64,000 nt of DNA from Chelonoidis abingdonii (GCF_003597395.2 NC_133770.1:198906479-198970478); one strand, 5' to 3'. Counted from the stretch's first letter, positions 1-10,054 are shown. Translations and numbers: made by a program. Notes: generated by a model from the letters alone, not told the origin.

Positions 1-238
1 CTGGTTCCTCAACATCTGGCGCAGACCTTGTTAATCCGGGCAATGTCCAAGCCAGCATGACTCTCCTAGTTCGTGTCACTCTCATATTTGAGGTAGGTAG
101 CGTTAGGGGGTCTTTTGCCCAAGGAACCCTACTGGAAAGTTGGGTACCAACCAGGATTTGAACCCCGGTCTCTTGTATCAAAGGGCGGTCTCCTGTATCA
201 AAGGGCAGCGCTCTTAACCACTACACTATCCAGGCGCT
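1..238 (-). mobile_element. tRNA-derived SINE (head at 238, body running to base 1)
   Basis: Read on the minus strand, the unit starts GCCTGGATAGTGTAGTGG, an A-box-like head (about 229-218). A good B box, GGTTCAAATCC, lies at 164-154. A non-tRNA body then includes a segment like TTGGGCAAAAGACCCCCTAA and runs off the window edge. A 20-bp segment in the anticodon-arm region is tandemly duplicated (167-186 and 187-206, one mismatch), so this is a SINE or tRNA-like relic and not a working tRNA gene. The SINE family is not identified. Confidence 0.7.
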
Positions 239-269
239 ATATATAGATATAGATATAGATATAGATATC
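239..269. repeat. Short (ATAGAT)n microsatellite
   Basis: About five copies of a TATAGA/ATAGAT hexamer lie directly against the tRNA-like head of the SINE. Confidence 0.85.
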
Positions 270-671
270 AGAAGGGTAAACACCAGGGAAGGACAGGAAT
301 TATTTAAGTTATGGGCCAATGTGTATGAATTCAAATTATTCCTTACACTGTACATTGCAATATATCTGTCAACATAAAACTTCATCTGCATCTTGCAACC
401 TATTTGCCTATCTTAGTTACATGCTGCTCAAATTCCACACAGACTTCTGCAGTTTTGACTGTCCTAAATCATTTTACGTAAACTGCATATTTTGGCTCAG
501 CACTGTCCGCTCCCATTTTCCAGATCATTCATGAATATATTCAAATAAATTGCCTATCCATAAATTTAGACTTGATGAAGGTTTATAACTATCTCAGGGG
601 TCGAGTAGTCAAACAGCCTTCTAAGGGGGGTAGTGGGAGCAAAACACCTAACTTGTTTTCAGACTGAGCTT
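270..671. other. No recognisable feature
   Basis: AT-rich DNA without a coding signal, paired repeat or known family that I can see. A 71-codon open frame at 319-534 looks like chance. Confidence 0.5.
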
Positions 672-1095
672 GATAAGTGTATGGAGGGGATGACATGATG
701 AGATTGCCTACAATGGCATATGACCAATTCACTACTGCTGTTAGCAAATATCTCCAACGGCCAGAGGTGGCAAAGGCTCTTAGTTATTACAGAGAATTCT
801 TTCCCTGCTCCTTGTGTGGCAGCTCTTGCCCAAGTGCCCAGGAAGGACTTTTCCCTTAGGAGAGATGGCAAAGACTCTGATGAGTTTTCACCTTCTTTGC
901 AGCGTGGGGCATGGGTCACTGACTGATTTGAACTAGGGTAAATGGTAACTTGAAGTAATTAAATCAAGATTTGAAGACTTCAGTATTTCAGACAGAGGTT
1001 ATGGGCTTATTACAAGGGGAGGATGAAATTCTGTGACCTGCACTGTGCAAGAAATCAGACTAGATCATGATGGTATGTTCTGGCCTTAAAGATTA
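672..1095 (+). mobile_element. CR1-like LINE 3' region, diverged
   Basis: The segment contains blocks such as CTATTACAGAGAATTC-like and TTTGAAGACTTCAGTA and ends with the module 'ctgtgacctgca...cagactagatcatgatggt...ccttaaag'. The same blocks in the same order recur at 5490-5714, where the copy ends in a GTCTATG tail. I read both as 3' UTR copies of one CR1-related LINE or a dependent element. The family name is from memory; the pairing of the two copies is visible in the window. Confidence 0.6.
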
Positions 1096-1690
1096 GGTTT
1101 AAAGACATAATATAATAAAAATCTTGGGGAGAGGTTCACTTACAGTTGGCTTTTGTTTAGTTGCTTTCCTAAGCTCACATCTCTTGATCTTGTTATGACA
1201 TATTGGGGCGGAGAAGGTATTTGGCATGGGTTATTTGGTAGGCATTCTAGAAGAAGTGAATCTTTTAGAGAGATTTGAATGAGGAAGGAGAGAATGTTTT
1301 GGTGGCCTGTGATTGGGAAATCTTTCCATGCCTAGATGCAGTATGAAGATAGAAGTGGGAGGAGTGTGAAGAAGAAAGGGTTGGAAAGCTAAATCAGAGC
1401 TGTGGGAAAATCCAACATTTTGGAAAAAAACATGTTCATCTTTAAGCAGTATGAAAAGTTAAAGTCTCAAAATATTTCTCAGAATGGGAATTCTAAAATA
1501 TTTTGATTTCTGAACACTAAAATGACCTTATCAAAATATTTCATTTTGATGCTGTTGCAATATTACAATATAAAATCTTATGTATGCATAAACATAAAAT
1601 ATTAAATATTAAAATATTATTTACAGGTTACAGTAAACATTAAAAACAGGCACAAAACAAAATGAAAAAGTTGAAACTAAATCCTCTATT
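1096..1690. other. No recognisable feature, AT-rich
   Basis: Unique-looking AT-rich DNA, with many AAATATTTT-like runs at 1470-1640. No gene or repeat could be assigned. Confidence 0.5.
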
Positions 1691-2051
1691 TTTATTTCAA
1701 TTCACTCTGTCTCCCAGCAAAGCTGTACAGACCCCAGACAGGAGACACAGCTGTGTGGAAGGGCTGGGAGCGGGGCTGGGAGTGGTACAGCTGCACCAGA
1801 GGAGCTGCCAGCGCATGATGCTGGCTCCTGGGAGTGGCAGCCCCACATTCTGCTCCTTTTGCTGCTGTGGTTCCTTGGAGAGCCCTGCAGTTCAGTGGAT
1901 ACTGATTTATATCTGTGGATATCTTCATCCTCAGGTATAAATTTGTATCCACACAGGGTCTACAATTCATTCTTGAAAAAGTGTCTTTCTGGTACAGCGT
2001 ACTGGATATAAATGTCTTAATGATACGGCGTACCTGACCATACCTGATTAC
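1691..2051. other. Unclassified GC-richer repeat-like segment
   Basis: A block of higher GC with internal near-repeats, for example 'ggagcggggctgggag' and 'ggatactgatttatatctgtggatatc', then two 'gtac(ag/gg)cgtac' motifs near 1995-2035. It abuts the Harbinger copy that follows. Open frames of 92 and 135 codons cover it on the two strands, but neither resembles a protein I know. It is probably a non-autonomous repeat of unknown class. Confidence 0.3.
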
Positions 2052-2484
2052 TTGCACTACTGTGTCTACTATACAAGCGTAGGTTGACATAAGCCTCATT
2101 AGGTCGATTTAATAATGTATGTGTCCACCCTACCGATTCCCTTCCACCGACCTAAGTGGCCTGTAAAGTCAACTTCTGTACTCCACCTCCATGAGAGGCA
2201 TAGTGCTTGATTCAACATCCATGGGTCAACATGGGAATATTGTAGACACTGTATTGTGTAATTCAAATCAATTGGCTTCTAGGAAGTGTCCCACAGTGCT
2301 CTGCTGTGACCACTCTGGAAAGCACTTTCAGCTCCATTGCATGTCAGCCAGGTGCACAGGAAACAGTCACTTACCTGTTAAAGCCCTGGGAACTTTTGAA
2401 TTTTCATGTTTGATCAGCGTGGAGAGCTCTCCAGCACTGCTGATAGCGGAGACTCCAGGCTGTAAACACTCTCCAGCATAGAAT

Positions 2485-3175
2485 ATACAGGAGATGCTGG
2501 ATCTTATTGCTGCGTGGGGAGAAGTCTGTGCAGGCAGAGCTCCAATCCAGCAGAATAAACACTGACATCTATGCCAGGATCGCACGGGGTATGGTGGAGA
2601 AGGGCTACACCAGGGACAAGCAGCAGTGTCCTGTGAAAATAAAGGAGCTTCGGCAAGCATACCAGAAGACAAGGGAGGTGAACAGTCATTCTAGTTCTGC
2701 CCCACAGACATGCTTCTTTTATGAGAAGCTGCATGTAATTCTTGGCAGCGACCCCAAAACACTCCATGAGTAACTCCCAGGAGCCCAGGGCGACCCTGAG
2801 CAACAACAAGGAGGACCAGGGCCGGTGCTACCATTAAGGCGAACTAGGCGTTTACCTAGGGTGTCAAGATTTGGGGGCACCAAAAAGCAGTGCCCTCAAT
2901 TTTTTTTTTACAGCAGTTCCTTCCCGAGCTCTCGGTCGCTGCTCCACTTCTCCCGCCTCCCAGGTGTGCAGTGCCAAGGGCCTAGGGAGCGAAACTTCCT
3001 TGCACCAGCCCTGAGGAGGACGTTGTTGAAGAGGAAGAGGAGAAGGAGGAGAATATGAGGGAGGCAAGCAAAGGATCCTTTCTCCCTGACAGCCAAGGAC
3101 TGTTTTTAACACTGAAGCCCATCCCTTCACAGGACCAGTTGGCGACAGAGCATGATGCCAGGGAAAGCACCTCTG
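2485..3175 (+). pseudogene. Myb/SANT-like DNA-binding protein of Harbinger copy A, exon 1, broken
   Basis: In PIF/Harbinger elements a separate Myb-like protein binds element ends and helps the transposase. The frame opens near 2492 (MLDLIAAWGE), shifts by one base near 2519, and continues to about 2773 with KIKELRQAYQKTRE and TCFFYEKLHVILG, the trihelix/MADF-like fold typical of these proteins. A stop follows at 2771-2773. The acidic linker resumes after the MITE (EEEEEKEENM-like, 3020-3055), followed by FLPDSQGLFLTL near 3078. This matches FPDSQKLFLTL in copy B. Exon 1 ends at 3175 in CTG followed by GTGAGTAC, a strong splice donor. The frameshift, the stop and the MITE make it a pseudogene. 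The second exon was not found in copy A. Confidence 0.8.
2817..3013. mobile_element. hAT-type MITE with perfect 8-bp target duplication
   Basis: The element starts CAGGGCCGGTGC and ends GCACCAGCCCTG, terminal inverted repeats of the hAT kind. It is flanked by identical 8-bp duplications AGGAGGAC at 2809-2816 and 3014-3021, the length hAT transposases make. Removing it together with one duplication restores the continuous acidic coding stretch of the Myb gene. At 197 bp it encodes no protein and depended on a transposase elsewhere. The interior (GCCTAGG...CCAAGATTTGGGGGCACC) belongs to a family I recall as common in turtles. Confidence 0.92.
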
Positions 3176-3287
3176 GTGAGTACACATTTCCAGTCAAACT
3201 GTAGGGGTTACATGCTATTTTTTTGTCCATTTTATACATAAAAAATAATAAGTATAGTGGCATTGGTGGCCCCTCCAGCTGTGAGGA

Positions 3288-3558
3288 GGGTGCTCTCCGT
3301 AAAAGACTGTTTACGTGCACAGGGATGACCTGGGAATCCTCCATGGAGATCTCTAGGAAGCTTTCATGCAGGTATTCTGCAATCCTTTGCAGAAGCTTTC
3401 TGGGAAGAACTACCTTATTTCGTCCACCACAGTAAGACACTTTCCTGCACCACTCCAGTATTAACTCTGCTGTCATCATTGCAGCATACACCATTGCAGC
3501 CTAAGGACCAGGTGTGTACCCAGACACTTGCAGCATCTGCTCACTTGCTGCCTCTGTT
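3288..3558 (-). pseudogene. Possible third Harbinger ORF, copy A
   Basis: On the strand opposite the Myb gene, inside its intron, a frame of about 90 codons reads through MVYAAMMTAELILEW, GGRNKVVLPRKLLQR and EISMEDSQVIPVHVN. The equivalent place in copy B encodes LYYAVIPDYVLLAW and GRRNKAALPRNLFQRLG after small frame corrections. One in-frame stop lies just upstream of the first methionine (about 3497). I recognise no domain. It may be a genuine third protein of this Harbinger lineage or only shared intron DNA that happens to be open. Confidence 0.4.
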
Positions 3559-3562
3559 ACCC

Positions 3563-4376
3563 TGTTAGCATGAACACTGGCTAATGACAATTTCCCCCCT
3601 CACCCTTATCTGCATCTGTTCAATGATGTTTAAATTAGTGAAAGAAAACTTAACAGTGGACAGGGTGCAAACAAATAAGATTTATTAAACAAAGAGGTAA
3701 ACAGGTAACATACTAAGCAAGGACTCCAACCAACACATAAACAATAATTACAGAGCTACTCAGCTGTTAACATATATAACTGTGGGCATAAAGCCCAGAG
3801 CCTCCACACCCTTTTACATACACTAAGGAAAATGACTTAACAAGAAAGGGTTATTATAATACCATATGTCATGGGATGAGAAGACACAGACACTGAAGAG
3901 AATGAGGAGCAGGACCATAGAACATGGGATCAGGAACACGTGACACTGGAACACACGAGGATGTCACACAGGTAAGTGGTCAATCTTCTTATCTTCTTTC
4001 TTCAATACTTGACATGCCATCCTGAGTGTGGTATGTGGACTGATGACTGAGGGAATCACAGATGTATGCGAGTAAGCACAAGTAGGTAAGCAGGTGGAAT
4101 AAGACGGAATACCACGGGTCCGGGTCTGCTTTGGGGCTAGCAGCTGTGCATGTAGGCACTCAACTGTCACTCTGATGGACAGCCCTGAGGGATGAGTGAA
4201 CTCCCCTTAAGTTTTCTCCTGTTGCCAGCCAGATTATTGGTCACATTACCCTCTCCCTTTCCCGCTTTTTTGGGAAAAAGGGCCAAATGCTCCATGAAGG
4301 AGGGTACCTAATATGGAGACCAACAACAACTTAATGCAAACAAAATGTTCAAAGGGGAGATAATATCTCCCTAACA
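3563..4376 (-). mobile_element. Solo LTR (814 bp) inserted in Harbinger copy A
   Basis: On + the unit starts TGTTAGCATG and ends CTCCCTAACA, giving TG...CA ends within short TGTTAG/CTAACA inverted repeats. The flanks are ACCC (3559-3562) and ATCC (4377-4380), a 4-bp duplication with one change. Copy B shows the uninterrupted site: its minus strand reads 'ctctggttatcctcaggag'. On the minus strand a TATATA box (about 3775) is followed by AATAAA (about 3690), the expected promoter and poly(A) order. No gag, pol or env sequence is attached, so it is a recombined solo LTR. Its class (ERV or other LTR element) is not determined. Confidence 0.75.
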
Positions 4377-4850
4377 ATCCTCAGGAGAGTATCGTCTGTA
4401 TAAATACTGCAGGATAAGGGACGAGGTGTTTGTATCGCTCAAAACAAAGTGTACAACTGAGCAGGGTCCATGTTTATAGTGTTATGCTGTTCGAGTGGGT
4501 AACCCAGGCTTGTGAAAAAGCCTTGGTTTGTTTGCTGCTGATTTTAAGGAGGAAGGGAGGGAAGTAAGTGCATCATGGAAGGCTAACATCATGTTCCCAC
4601 AACCACCCACACCAATGTTTTGGTCCCATAAGGCATTTCAACCCAAAATTTCACTCAGCTACATACATTTTGGGATAACTACCCACAGTGCAGAGCTCCG
4701 TGCGTCGATGCAAGCCCTGCTAGTGAGGATGCACTCCGCTGACACAATAAGAATAGTGTGGACATGCAATATCGACTTGCTTAAATCGGAGGCTCAACGT
4801 CGACTTACATGAAGTTGACTTAACTTTGCAGCATAGACATGGCCTATGAT

Positions 4851-5489
4851 TGTATGATTCTAAGAGTTCCACTTAAAATTGCAAGAGTTCATTCCTCCAA
4901 ACTACTCTTGTAAGGAAGGACAATGGCTCTAAGTAGAATTTTGTAAAAATTGAAAAATCATGGAATGCCTCTGCTTTACAAAGTATAACGGAGACATCTA
5001 ATGGCAAAGAATGGGAACTTTTTCCATATAGGAAAGATCTGTAGTCCTTTGAATAAAAATTTCTTTCAGAGAAATGTCAGGCTAGATATTCTCTCATGGA
5101 GAGGATCTCATATCAAATCCTGTTTCTATCCGACTATCCTGTCAGAGTGCTATGTATTTGGATGTAGAAAGGATTTGCATATCATCACTTCCCCACCACT
5201 TGGTCAGTGTTTAGTGATAATTAGTGACAGGTCTCTTTTCTTGTTCGTTCATATTCTCCTACTCCAGCTAGCTAACACTAACTTCCCAACTGCCTTTACT
5301 TATATGTACACACATCACCACAAGAGGGCTCAGATAATGTGTAGCTGTGGATGGACTAAATATCTCTTTCCCCTTTTGGACTGCTGTATCTCACATGGAT
5401 TATTTCAGTATAATAAAACCAACTGCATAGCCCATTCAATCAAAACCAGAATCAACACATGGCAGCATTGGATGTGAAAGTCATTGATG
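4851..5489. other. No recognisable feature
   Basis: Contains a 158-codon open frame (5001-5477, +) rich in Cys, His, Ile and Leu, without domains, similarity or codon bias that I can recognise. It is most likely a chance frame. Confidence 0.5.
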
Positions 5490-5714
5490 TGATGGGACAC
5501 TTGCCAGTTTAAACTAGTGTAAATGGTGAATTCTTTGTAAGTCTTTAAACCCTGATTTGAGGACTTCCCTAACTCAGTCAGAGGTTATGGGGCTATTACA
5601 GGAGCGGGTGGGTGAGATTCTGTGGCTTATGAAGTGCAGGAGGCCAGACAAGATGATCACAATGGTCCCTTCTGACATTAAAGTCTACAAGTCTGAGCCT
5701 ATGAGTCTATGTGG
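5490..5714 (+). mobile_element. CR1-like LINE 3' end, second copy
   Basis: Contains 'taaactagtgtaaatggt', 'gatttgaggacttcc' and 'agacaagatgatcacaatgg', and ends in 'gagtctatg', the short TCTATG tail typical of CR1-group LINEs. It is the same family and orientation as 672-1095, but less eroded at the 3' end. Confidence 0.7.
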
Positions 5715-5774
5715 TGATGCGCCCTGGCTTATTGTGCCATAAGGGTACTTCCCAGGAAGCTTTCATCCGCCTCT

Positions 5775-6060
5775 CTGAACAGTCTCAAAATCCCTATCAA
5801 GGCTTTTGATACTGTCTCGTATGACCTTCTTATAAACAAACAAACTAGGTAAATACAGCTTAGATGGAGCTACAGTAAAGTGAGTGCATAACTGGTTGGA
5901 AAACCATTTCCAGAGAGTAGTTATCAATGGTTCACAGTCAAGCTAGAAGGGAAAATCAATTGGGGTCTTGCAGGGATCAGTTCTGGATCTGGTTCAGTTC
6001 AATATTTTCATCAATGATTTAGATAATGTCATAGAGAGTATAGTTTCTCATCAGTCATAG
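5775..6060 (+). pseudogene. CR1 reverse transcriptase fragment
   Basis: With frame corrections the translation gives AFDTVSYDLLINK, then WLENHFQRVVINGSQSSWKG, GVLQGSVL and FNIFINDLDNV. These are successive blocks of the CR1 reverse-transcriptase palm (SKAFDTVSH, VVINGS, GVPQGSVLGP, LFNIFINDL). The FADD catalytic block is not reached. It is a truncated, decayed fragment that shares the VVINGL/IFINDL region with the longer copy at 16640-18320. Confidence 0.8.
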
Positions 6061-6140
6061 GTACAAAACTATATCTATAATTGAATATATGTATTCAAAT
6101 ACCTAGTATTAATAAGGTCAAAAATCCCTCACAAAATGTA

Positions 6141-6600
6141 ACCCTGCTCCAACCCACTAACCGAAACAAAGCAGGGTATTTCTCTCCATCTCTGCAGGAA
6201 TGCTGGCATTCTATATGTGTCTTATGGGATGCATAAACCCCACACTAGAAGTGAATGAGCTAAAGAACAATACTGGTCCCAGGTAGCCCTGCCCCTCCAG
6301 ACCTGCAGAGCAAGTTCCAACTGGAGAAGCAGTTGAAAAGGGAGCAACTCCACTCAGAAGAGGGAAGGTTGAGGGAGAAGACAGACCTACCCTGAGAACT
6401 ACTGGACAAAAGCACTAGGGAAGCCTTACTGAGAGGAATAAGGCTGTACGCTGAGACTGGTTGGGGCTGAAGGTTTAGTTATCTTTTCTTTTTCTTATTT
6501 CTTATTCTAGACTTGGAGCTGAGGGAGAGAAATAGATGGTTAGAAGTGACCCAGGGAGGGCTCAGATAGCCACTCAGTTAAAACTACTGCTTCTGCCATC
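6141..6600 (+). other. Unclassified, LTR-like purine-rich segment
   Basis: Purine-rich DNA with 'ttgaaaagggagcaactcc', repeated GAGGGAGAGA-like runs and 'gacccagggagggctcagatagcc'. The texture resembles the LTR/5' leader segments at 16400-16640 and 59560-60127, but ends, TG/CA termini and target duplications were not found. Confidence 0.25.
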
Positions 6601-7396
6601 CTGGCTCTGCGTAGGGAGAGTGAGCTGCCTGATCTTGCCCCAAACAGGACCTCCAAGAAGAATGACTGTGAGAGGTTTAGGAATAGTTCTCCCCCACTGC
6701 CTGCCTTCTTGCCCCTCGTCCCAAATCCTTTTATGAGTGGGAAATGTTTTTCATGGATACTTTCCTGAGAACATGTTCATATTCGGAAAATGAGGCAAAT
6801 GGTCCCAGGGCTGCAGGGAAGAAGCACTTACCAAGCCTTGTACAAAGGTTTATTTCTGATGAGGTGATGGTTCAACGTTTGTATTTGTCCTTATTTTACC
6901 TAGATTGGTTCACTGACTCATTTCAATTTAAAATGGAGCAAATGGCTGCTTTTCTTCCACTCGTTTAGAAAGAAATTAGTAATTTTGTAGACAGTGTGTA
7001 TCACATTTTGTGCATGTTATGTGTGTATATTGTAATGTAAGACAGGCATTAGTTCATATATGAATTTTTAAGTAAGTACACTGTGTATTATGCTAACAGC
7101 TACATAACACTGGTCTAAAATTTTTGAGAAGTTGTCTGCTTCAGAGATAAAATATGGTATTTATCATATATTTTGATGTGCTGAATTCAAATATGACAAT
7201 TAAAACAACTGATTGGCTACTGTTTCTAAGATATTTAAGTTTTCACATTTTATGTCTATGTATATTGTGTAGATAGTAGAGTTTTAATCATAAATTGTAA
7301 ACCTAGGTCTTTTCATGTGTTTATGGTTGCTTTACATGATAATATTTCACCTGTCCTGTTTATGTAACACTTTAAAAATCAGCAAAAGGGTTATGT
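6601..7396. other. No recognisable feature, AT-rich
   Basis: AT-rich DNA (6970-7396 especially). Open frames of 66 and 74 codons here have no recognisable content. Confidence 0.5.
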
Positions 7397-7404
7397 AAAT
7401 AAAA

Positions 7405-7410
7405 TTTATT
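7405..7410 (-). promoter_or_regulatory. Candidate poly(A) signal for the transposase-like ORF
   Basis: AATAAA on the minus strand lies about 45 bases beyond the stop of the 348-codon ORF. No A-tail follows it, so the locus does not look like a processed retrocopy. Confidence 0.45.
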
Positions 7411-7452
7411 ATGAAACAAAAGGCAAAAAACTATTATGGACATAGTTTAGTC

Positions 7453-8499
7453 CTATTCAGTGTCTACTCGGCGCTTCTTGGCTTGTCTCTTGTATTCATT
7501 AAATGGAGCATCTCTTGTCACTGTCCAGCAATAGTCTGCAAGCATTGATGGGCTCCATTTGCCCTGATAGCGTTTCTCCATTGTTGCAATGTCCTGGTGA
7601 AATCGCTCGCCGTGCTCGTCGCTCACTGCTCCGCAGTTCGGTGGAAAAAAATCTAGATGAGAGTGCAAAAAATGTATCTTTAGTGACATGTTGCAACCAA
7701 GGCTTTTGTATGCCTTGAGGAGGTTTTCCACCAACAACCTGTAGTTGTCTGCCTTGTTGTTTCCGAGAAAATTTATTGCCACTAACTGGAAGGCTTTCCA
7801 TGCCGTCTTTTCCTTGCCACGCAGTGCATGGTCAAATGCATCATCTCGAAGAAGTTCACGAATCTGAGGACCAACAAAGACACCTTCCTTTATCTTAGCT
7901 TCACTTAACCTTGGAAATTTTCCACGGAGGTACTTGAAAGCTGCTTGTGTTTTGTCAATGGCCTTGACAAAGTTCTTCATCAGACCCAGCTTGATGTGTA
8001 AGGGTGGTAACAAAATCTTCCTTGATTCAACAAGTGGTGGATGCTGAACACTTTTCCTCCCAGGCTCCAATGACTGTCGGAGTGGCCAATCTTTCTTGAT
8101 GTAGTGGGAATCTCTTGCACGACTATCCCATTCGCAGAGAAAACAGCAGTACTTTGTGTATCCAGTCTGCAGACCAAGCAAGAGAGCAACAACCTTCAAA
8201 TCGCCACAAAGCTGCCACTGATGTTGGTCATAGTTTATGCACCTCAAAAGTTGTTTCATGTTGTCATAGGTTTCCTTCATATGGACTGCATGACCAACTG
8301 GAATTGATGGCAAAACATTGCCATTATGCAGCAAAACAGCTTTAAGACTCGTCTTCGATGAATCAATGAACAGTCTCCACTCATCTGGATCGTGAACGAT
8401 GTTGAGGGCTGCCATCACACCATCGATGTTGTTGCAGGCTACAAGATCACCTTCCATGAAGAAGAATGGGACGAGATCCTTTTGACGGTCACGGAACAT
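7453..8499 (-). CDS. Uninterrupted transposase-like ORF, 348 codons
   Basis: The longest open frame in the window. I recognise it as a widespread family of uncharacterised proteins repeated in many animal genomes and probably derived from a DDE/RNase H-like transposase; the superfamily is uncertain. Visible landmarks are FIDSS (residues 44-48, D46), a CGDLK block with D100, a Cys motif YCCFLCEWDSR (residues 117-127), PPLHIKLGLMKNFVKA (165-180), and a C-terminal DEHGERFHQD (294-303, E298). D46, D100 and E298 are candidate catalytic acids. The end is basic (KRQAKKRRV), possibly nuclear. The frame stays open for 19 codons upstream of Met1 (QQWNLLAGDVRVS), in register with how I recall longer family members, then meets a TAG, so the N-terminus is probably missing. 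The intact frame amid decayed repeats is unusual. It could be a young copy or a retained gene. Confidence 0.6.
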   Translation of the reverse strand: MFRDRQKDLVPFFFMEGDLVACNNIDGVMAALNIVHDPDEWRLFIDSSKTSLKAVLLHNGNVLPSIPVGHAVHMKETYDNMKQLLRCINYDQHQWQLCGDLKVVALLLGLQTGYTKYCCFLCEWDSRARDSHYIKKDWPLRQSLEPGRKSVQHPPLVESRKILLPPLHIKLGLMKNFVKAIDKTQAAFKYLRGKFPRLSEAKIKEGVFVGPQIRELLRDDAFDHALRGKEKTAWKAFQLVAINFLGNNKADNYRLLVENLLKAYKSLGCNMSLKIHFLHSHLDFFPPNCGAVSDEHGERFHQDIATMEKRYQGKWSPSMLADYCWTVTRDAPFNEYKRQAKKRRVDTE

Positions 8500-8670
8500 G
8501 GAAACCCTAACATCACCTGCCAGGAGATTCCACTGCTGTAGTCTGGAGCCGAACAGCTAGACTAGAGCCAATCAACAATTTTAAGCATCATTTTCGTTCT
8601 CAGTGACCCAGAATTAGTAAAGTTTGACTACATTTATTTCAGAAGCATTTTGGCTGTAGAGCAGTGTAAT

Positions 8671-8757
8671 GGGCCATATCCTCAACTAGTGTAAATTAAC
8701 TGTAGATAATGCTGTGGTTTTGATATACTGTCTCACAGTAGCTGAGACTCTGGCCCA
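8671..8757. mobile_element. Short palindromic MITE
   Basis: Starts 'gggccatatcctcaactagtgtaaa' and ends 'gtagctgagactctggccc', approximate inverted halves. The same left half (TCCTCAACTGATGTAAATC) occurs at 54187-54266. No coding capacity. Confidence 0.55.
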
Positions 8758-10054
8758 TAAATTACATGCATTTTTCTTCCATGTGGTAAGAAAATAGTTT
8801 TAAATGTTCAGTTGACTAGATTTATTGTCTTATGGTAGAACATTTTTCCATATCGATTCCTTATGAAACCTTAACCAAAAAAGCATTTACTTTCTAAAGA
8901 CAAATCACATAATTTAAAGAAAGAGGACATGTGCTGTTAGCTAACAGTAACAAGTTTACTCATAGTGGGTGAGACTTTCATAACAATTTTGGACCATTGG
9001 AGGTCTCCATTGAGCTATAGTACTGTACATGTGAAAGTCTCTCAACTTGAAGAATTTTTATTTAACTCTAAAATTAACATTACTACCAGTTCCATTACAG
9101 CATTATTCATACTGTTCCTGTGAGGAAATCATGTGTATTTACAGGAAAGGATGTTTCTGTTTTGTAACTGACCAGAGTATACCGTCATCCGAGTTTAGAG
9201 CTCTAGTATATGCACGGCATTGCTAGCACTACTGTCAGACACTAACTGTATATCAGATGGTTAAATATATCAACTCTAACAAACAGTTGACCCCACTGTT
9301 CTCCACTTCCTTCTCCTATTGAGGAAAAAGACTGACAAGTTTTGAATGTATTTCAGCCATAAATAGAGCTTCTATATTTCTGACCATCAGGGGTTCTCAG
9401 AAATGAATTTTTTGTAAGTAAAACTTTGGAGAGCTTTTCTAAAGGAAGTCAGAGTTCAACAGAAGCCCATGCAGAGACCAAAAGTTCATGCAGCTCCAGC
9501 AGTTATTCATATTCTATAATAATTCAAGGAAAAGAATGTTCTTTTTCTTTTTGTTCCAGTTACAATGATTTACGAAGCATGATCAAATGCATTTGGTATG
9601 AAAGTAATGATGTAATCTCAACAAAGATTGGCAAGACTCTTGCTTGGTTGTTTCTAGTCATTTGCTGGACAGGCTGCAGTTTGATTTGAATCTTCAACTT
9701 CATCTCACTTTGTGGTTGAGCAGGTGTCAAACTGCGAAAAGATGAAGCCTCAAGGAAATTTACAATTGTCTTTTGTAGCAGAAAAATATTGTGTTAAAAT
9801 TCAGTTAGATATGACAGCCTTTCAGATCTGGGTCACACAAAGCACTTTCTCCAGGGAAGAGGATTATTGGTGATGAGAGATTAGCTGTTGTGAAAGAGTT
9901 CATTTCTCCTGCAAATACACTAAGAATATATTGCTGAGTGGAGAATGATATGAAGTAAAAAGCAGGAGAGTATATAAATATCTAGAAGATACTGATCTTC
10001 CTGCTTCCCAGATAAATACTTTATAGTAAGAGAAAGGTTCTAAAATTTGAGCAA
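8758..10054. other. No recognisable feature
   Basis: AT-rich. An 87-codon frame at 9426-9689 is Ser-rich at its start and hydrophobic at its end, but has no known homologue to me and no upstream context. I do not call it a gene. Confidence 0.5.

Larger units (their letters stand above)
2052..4850 (+). mobile_element. PIF/Harbinger element, copy A (transposase lost; strand given for the Myb gene)
   Basis: The left end reads 'tgtgtctactatacaagcg' and the right end 'gcagcatagacatggcc', imperfect inverted versions of the GTCTACACTA-type ends seen in copy B (29142-32986). In order it holds a 5' leader, a Myb/SANT-like gene on +, a good splice donor, an intron block matching copy B, and the far terminal region near 4680-4850. 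The transposase is absent, so this is an internally deleted, non-autonomous derivative. It was later split by a hAT MITE (2817-3013) and a solo LTR (3563-4376). The exact ends and target duplication are not resolved. Confidence 0.75.

Noticed and set aside
150..238. Functional tRNA gene
   Set aside because: A and B boxes are present, but the anticodon arm is duplicated and a SINE body follows, so it is a retroposon head.
1692..2099. 135-codon open frame on -
   Set aside because: Runs from an unclassified repeat into the terminal sequence of Harbinger copy A, and has no recognisable content.
5001..5477. 158-codon open frame on +
   Set aside because: No domain, family resemblance, upstream context or recognisable composition. 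One frame of this length is expected by chance in 64 kb of AT-rich DNA.
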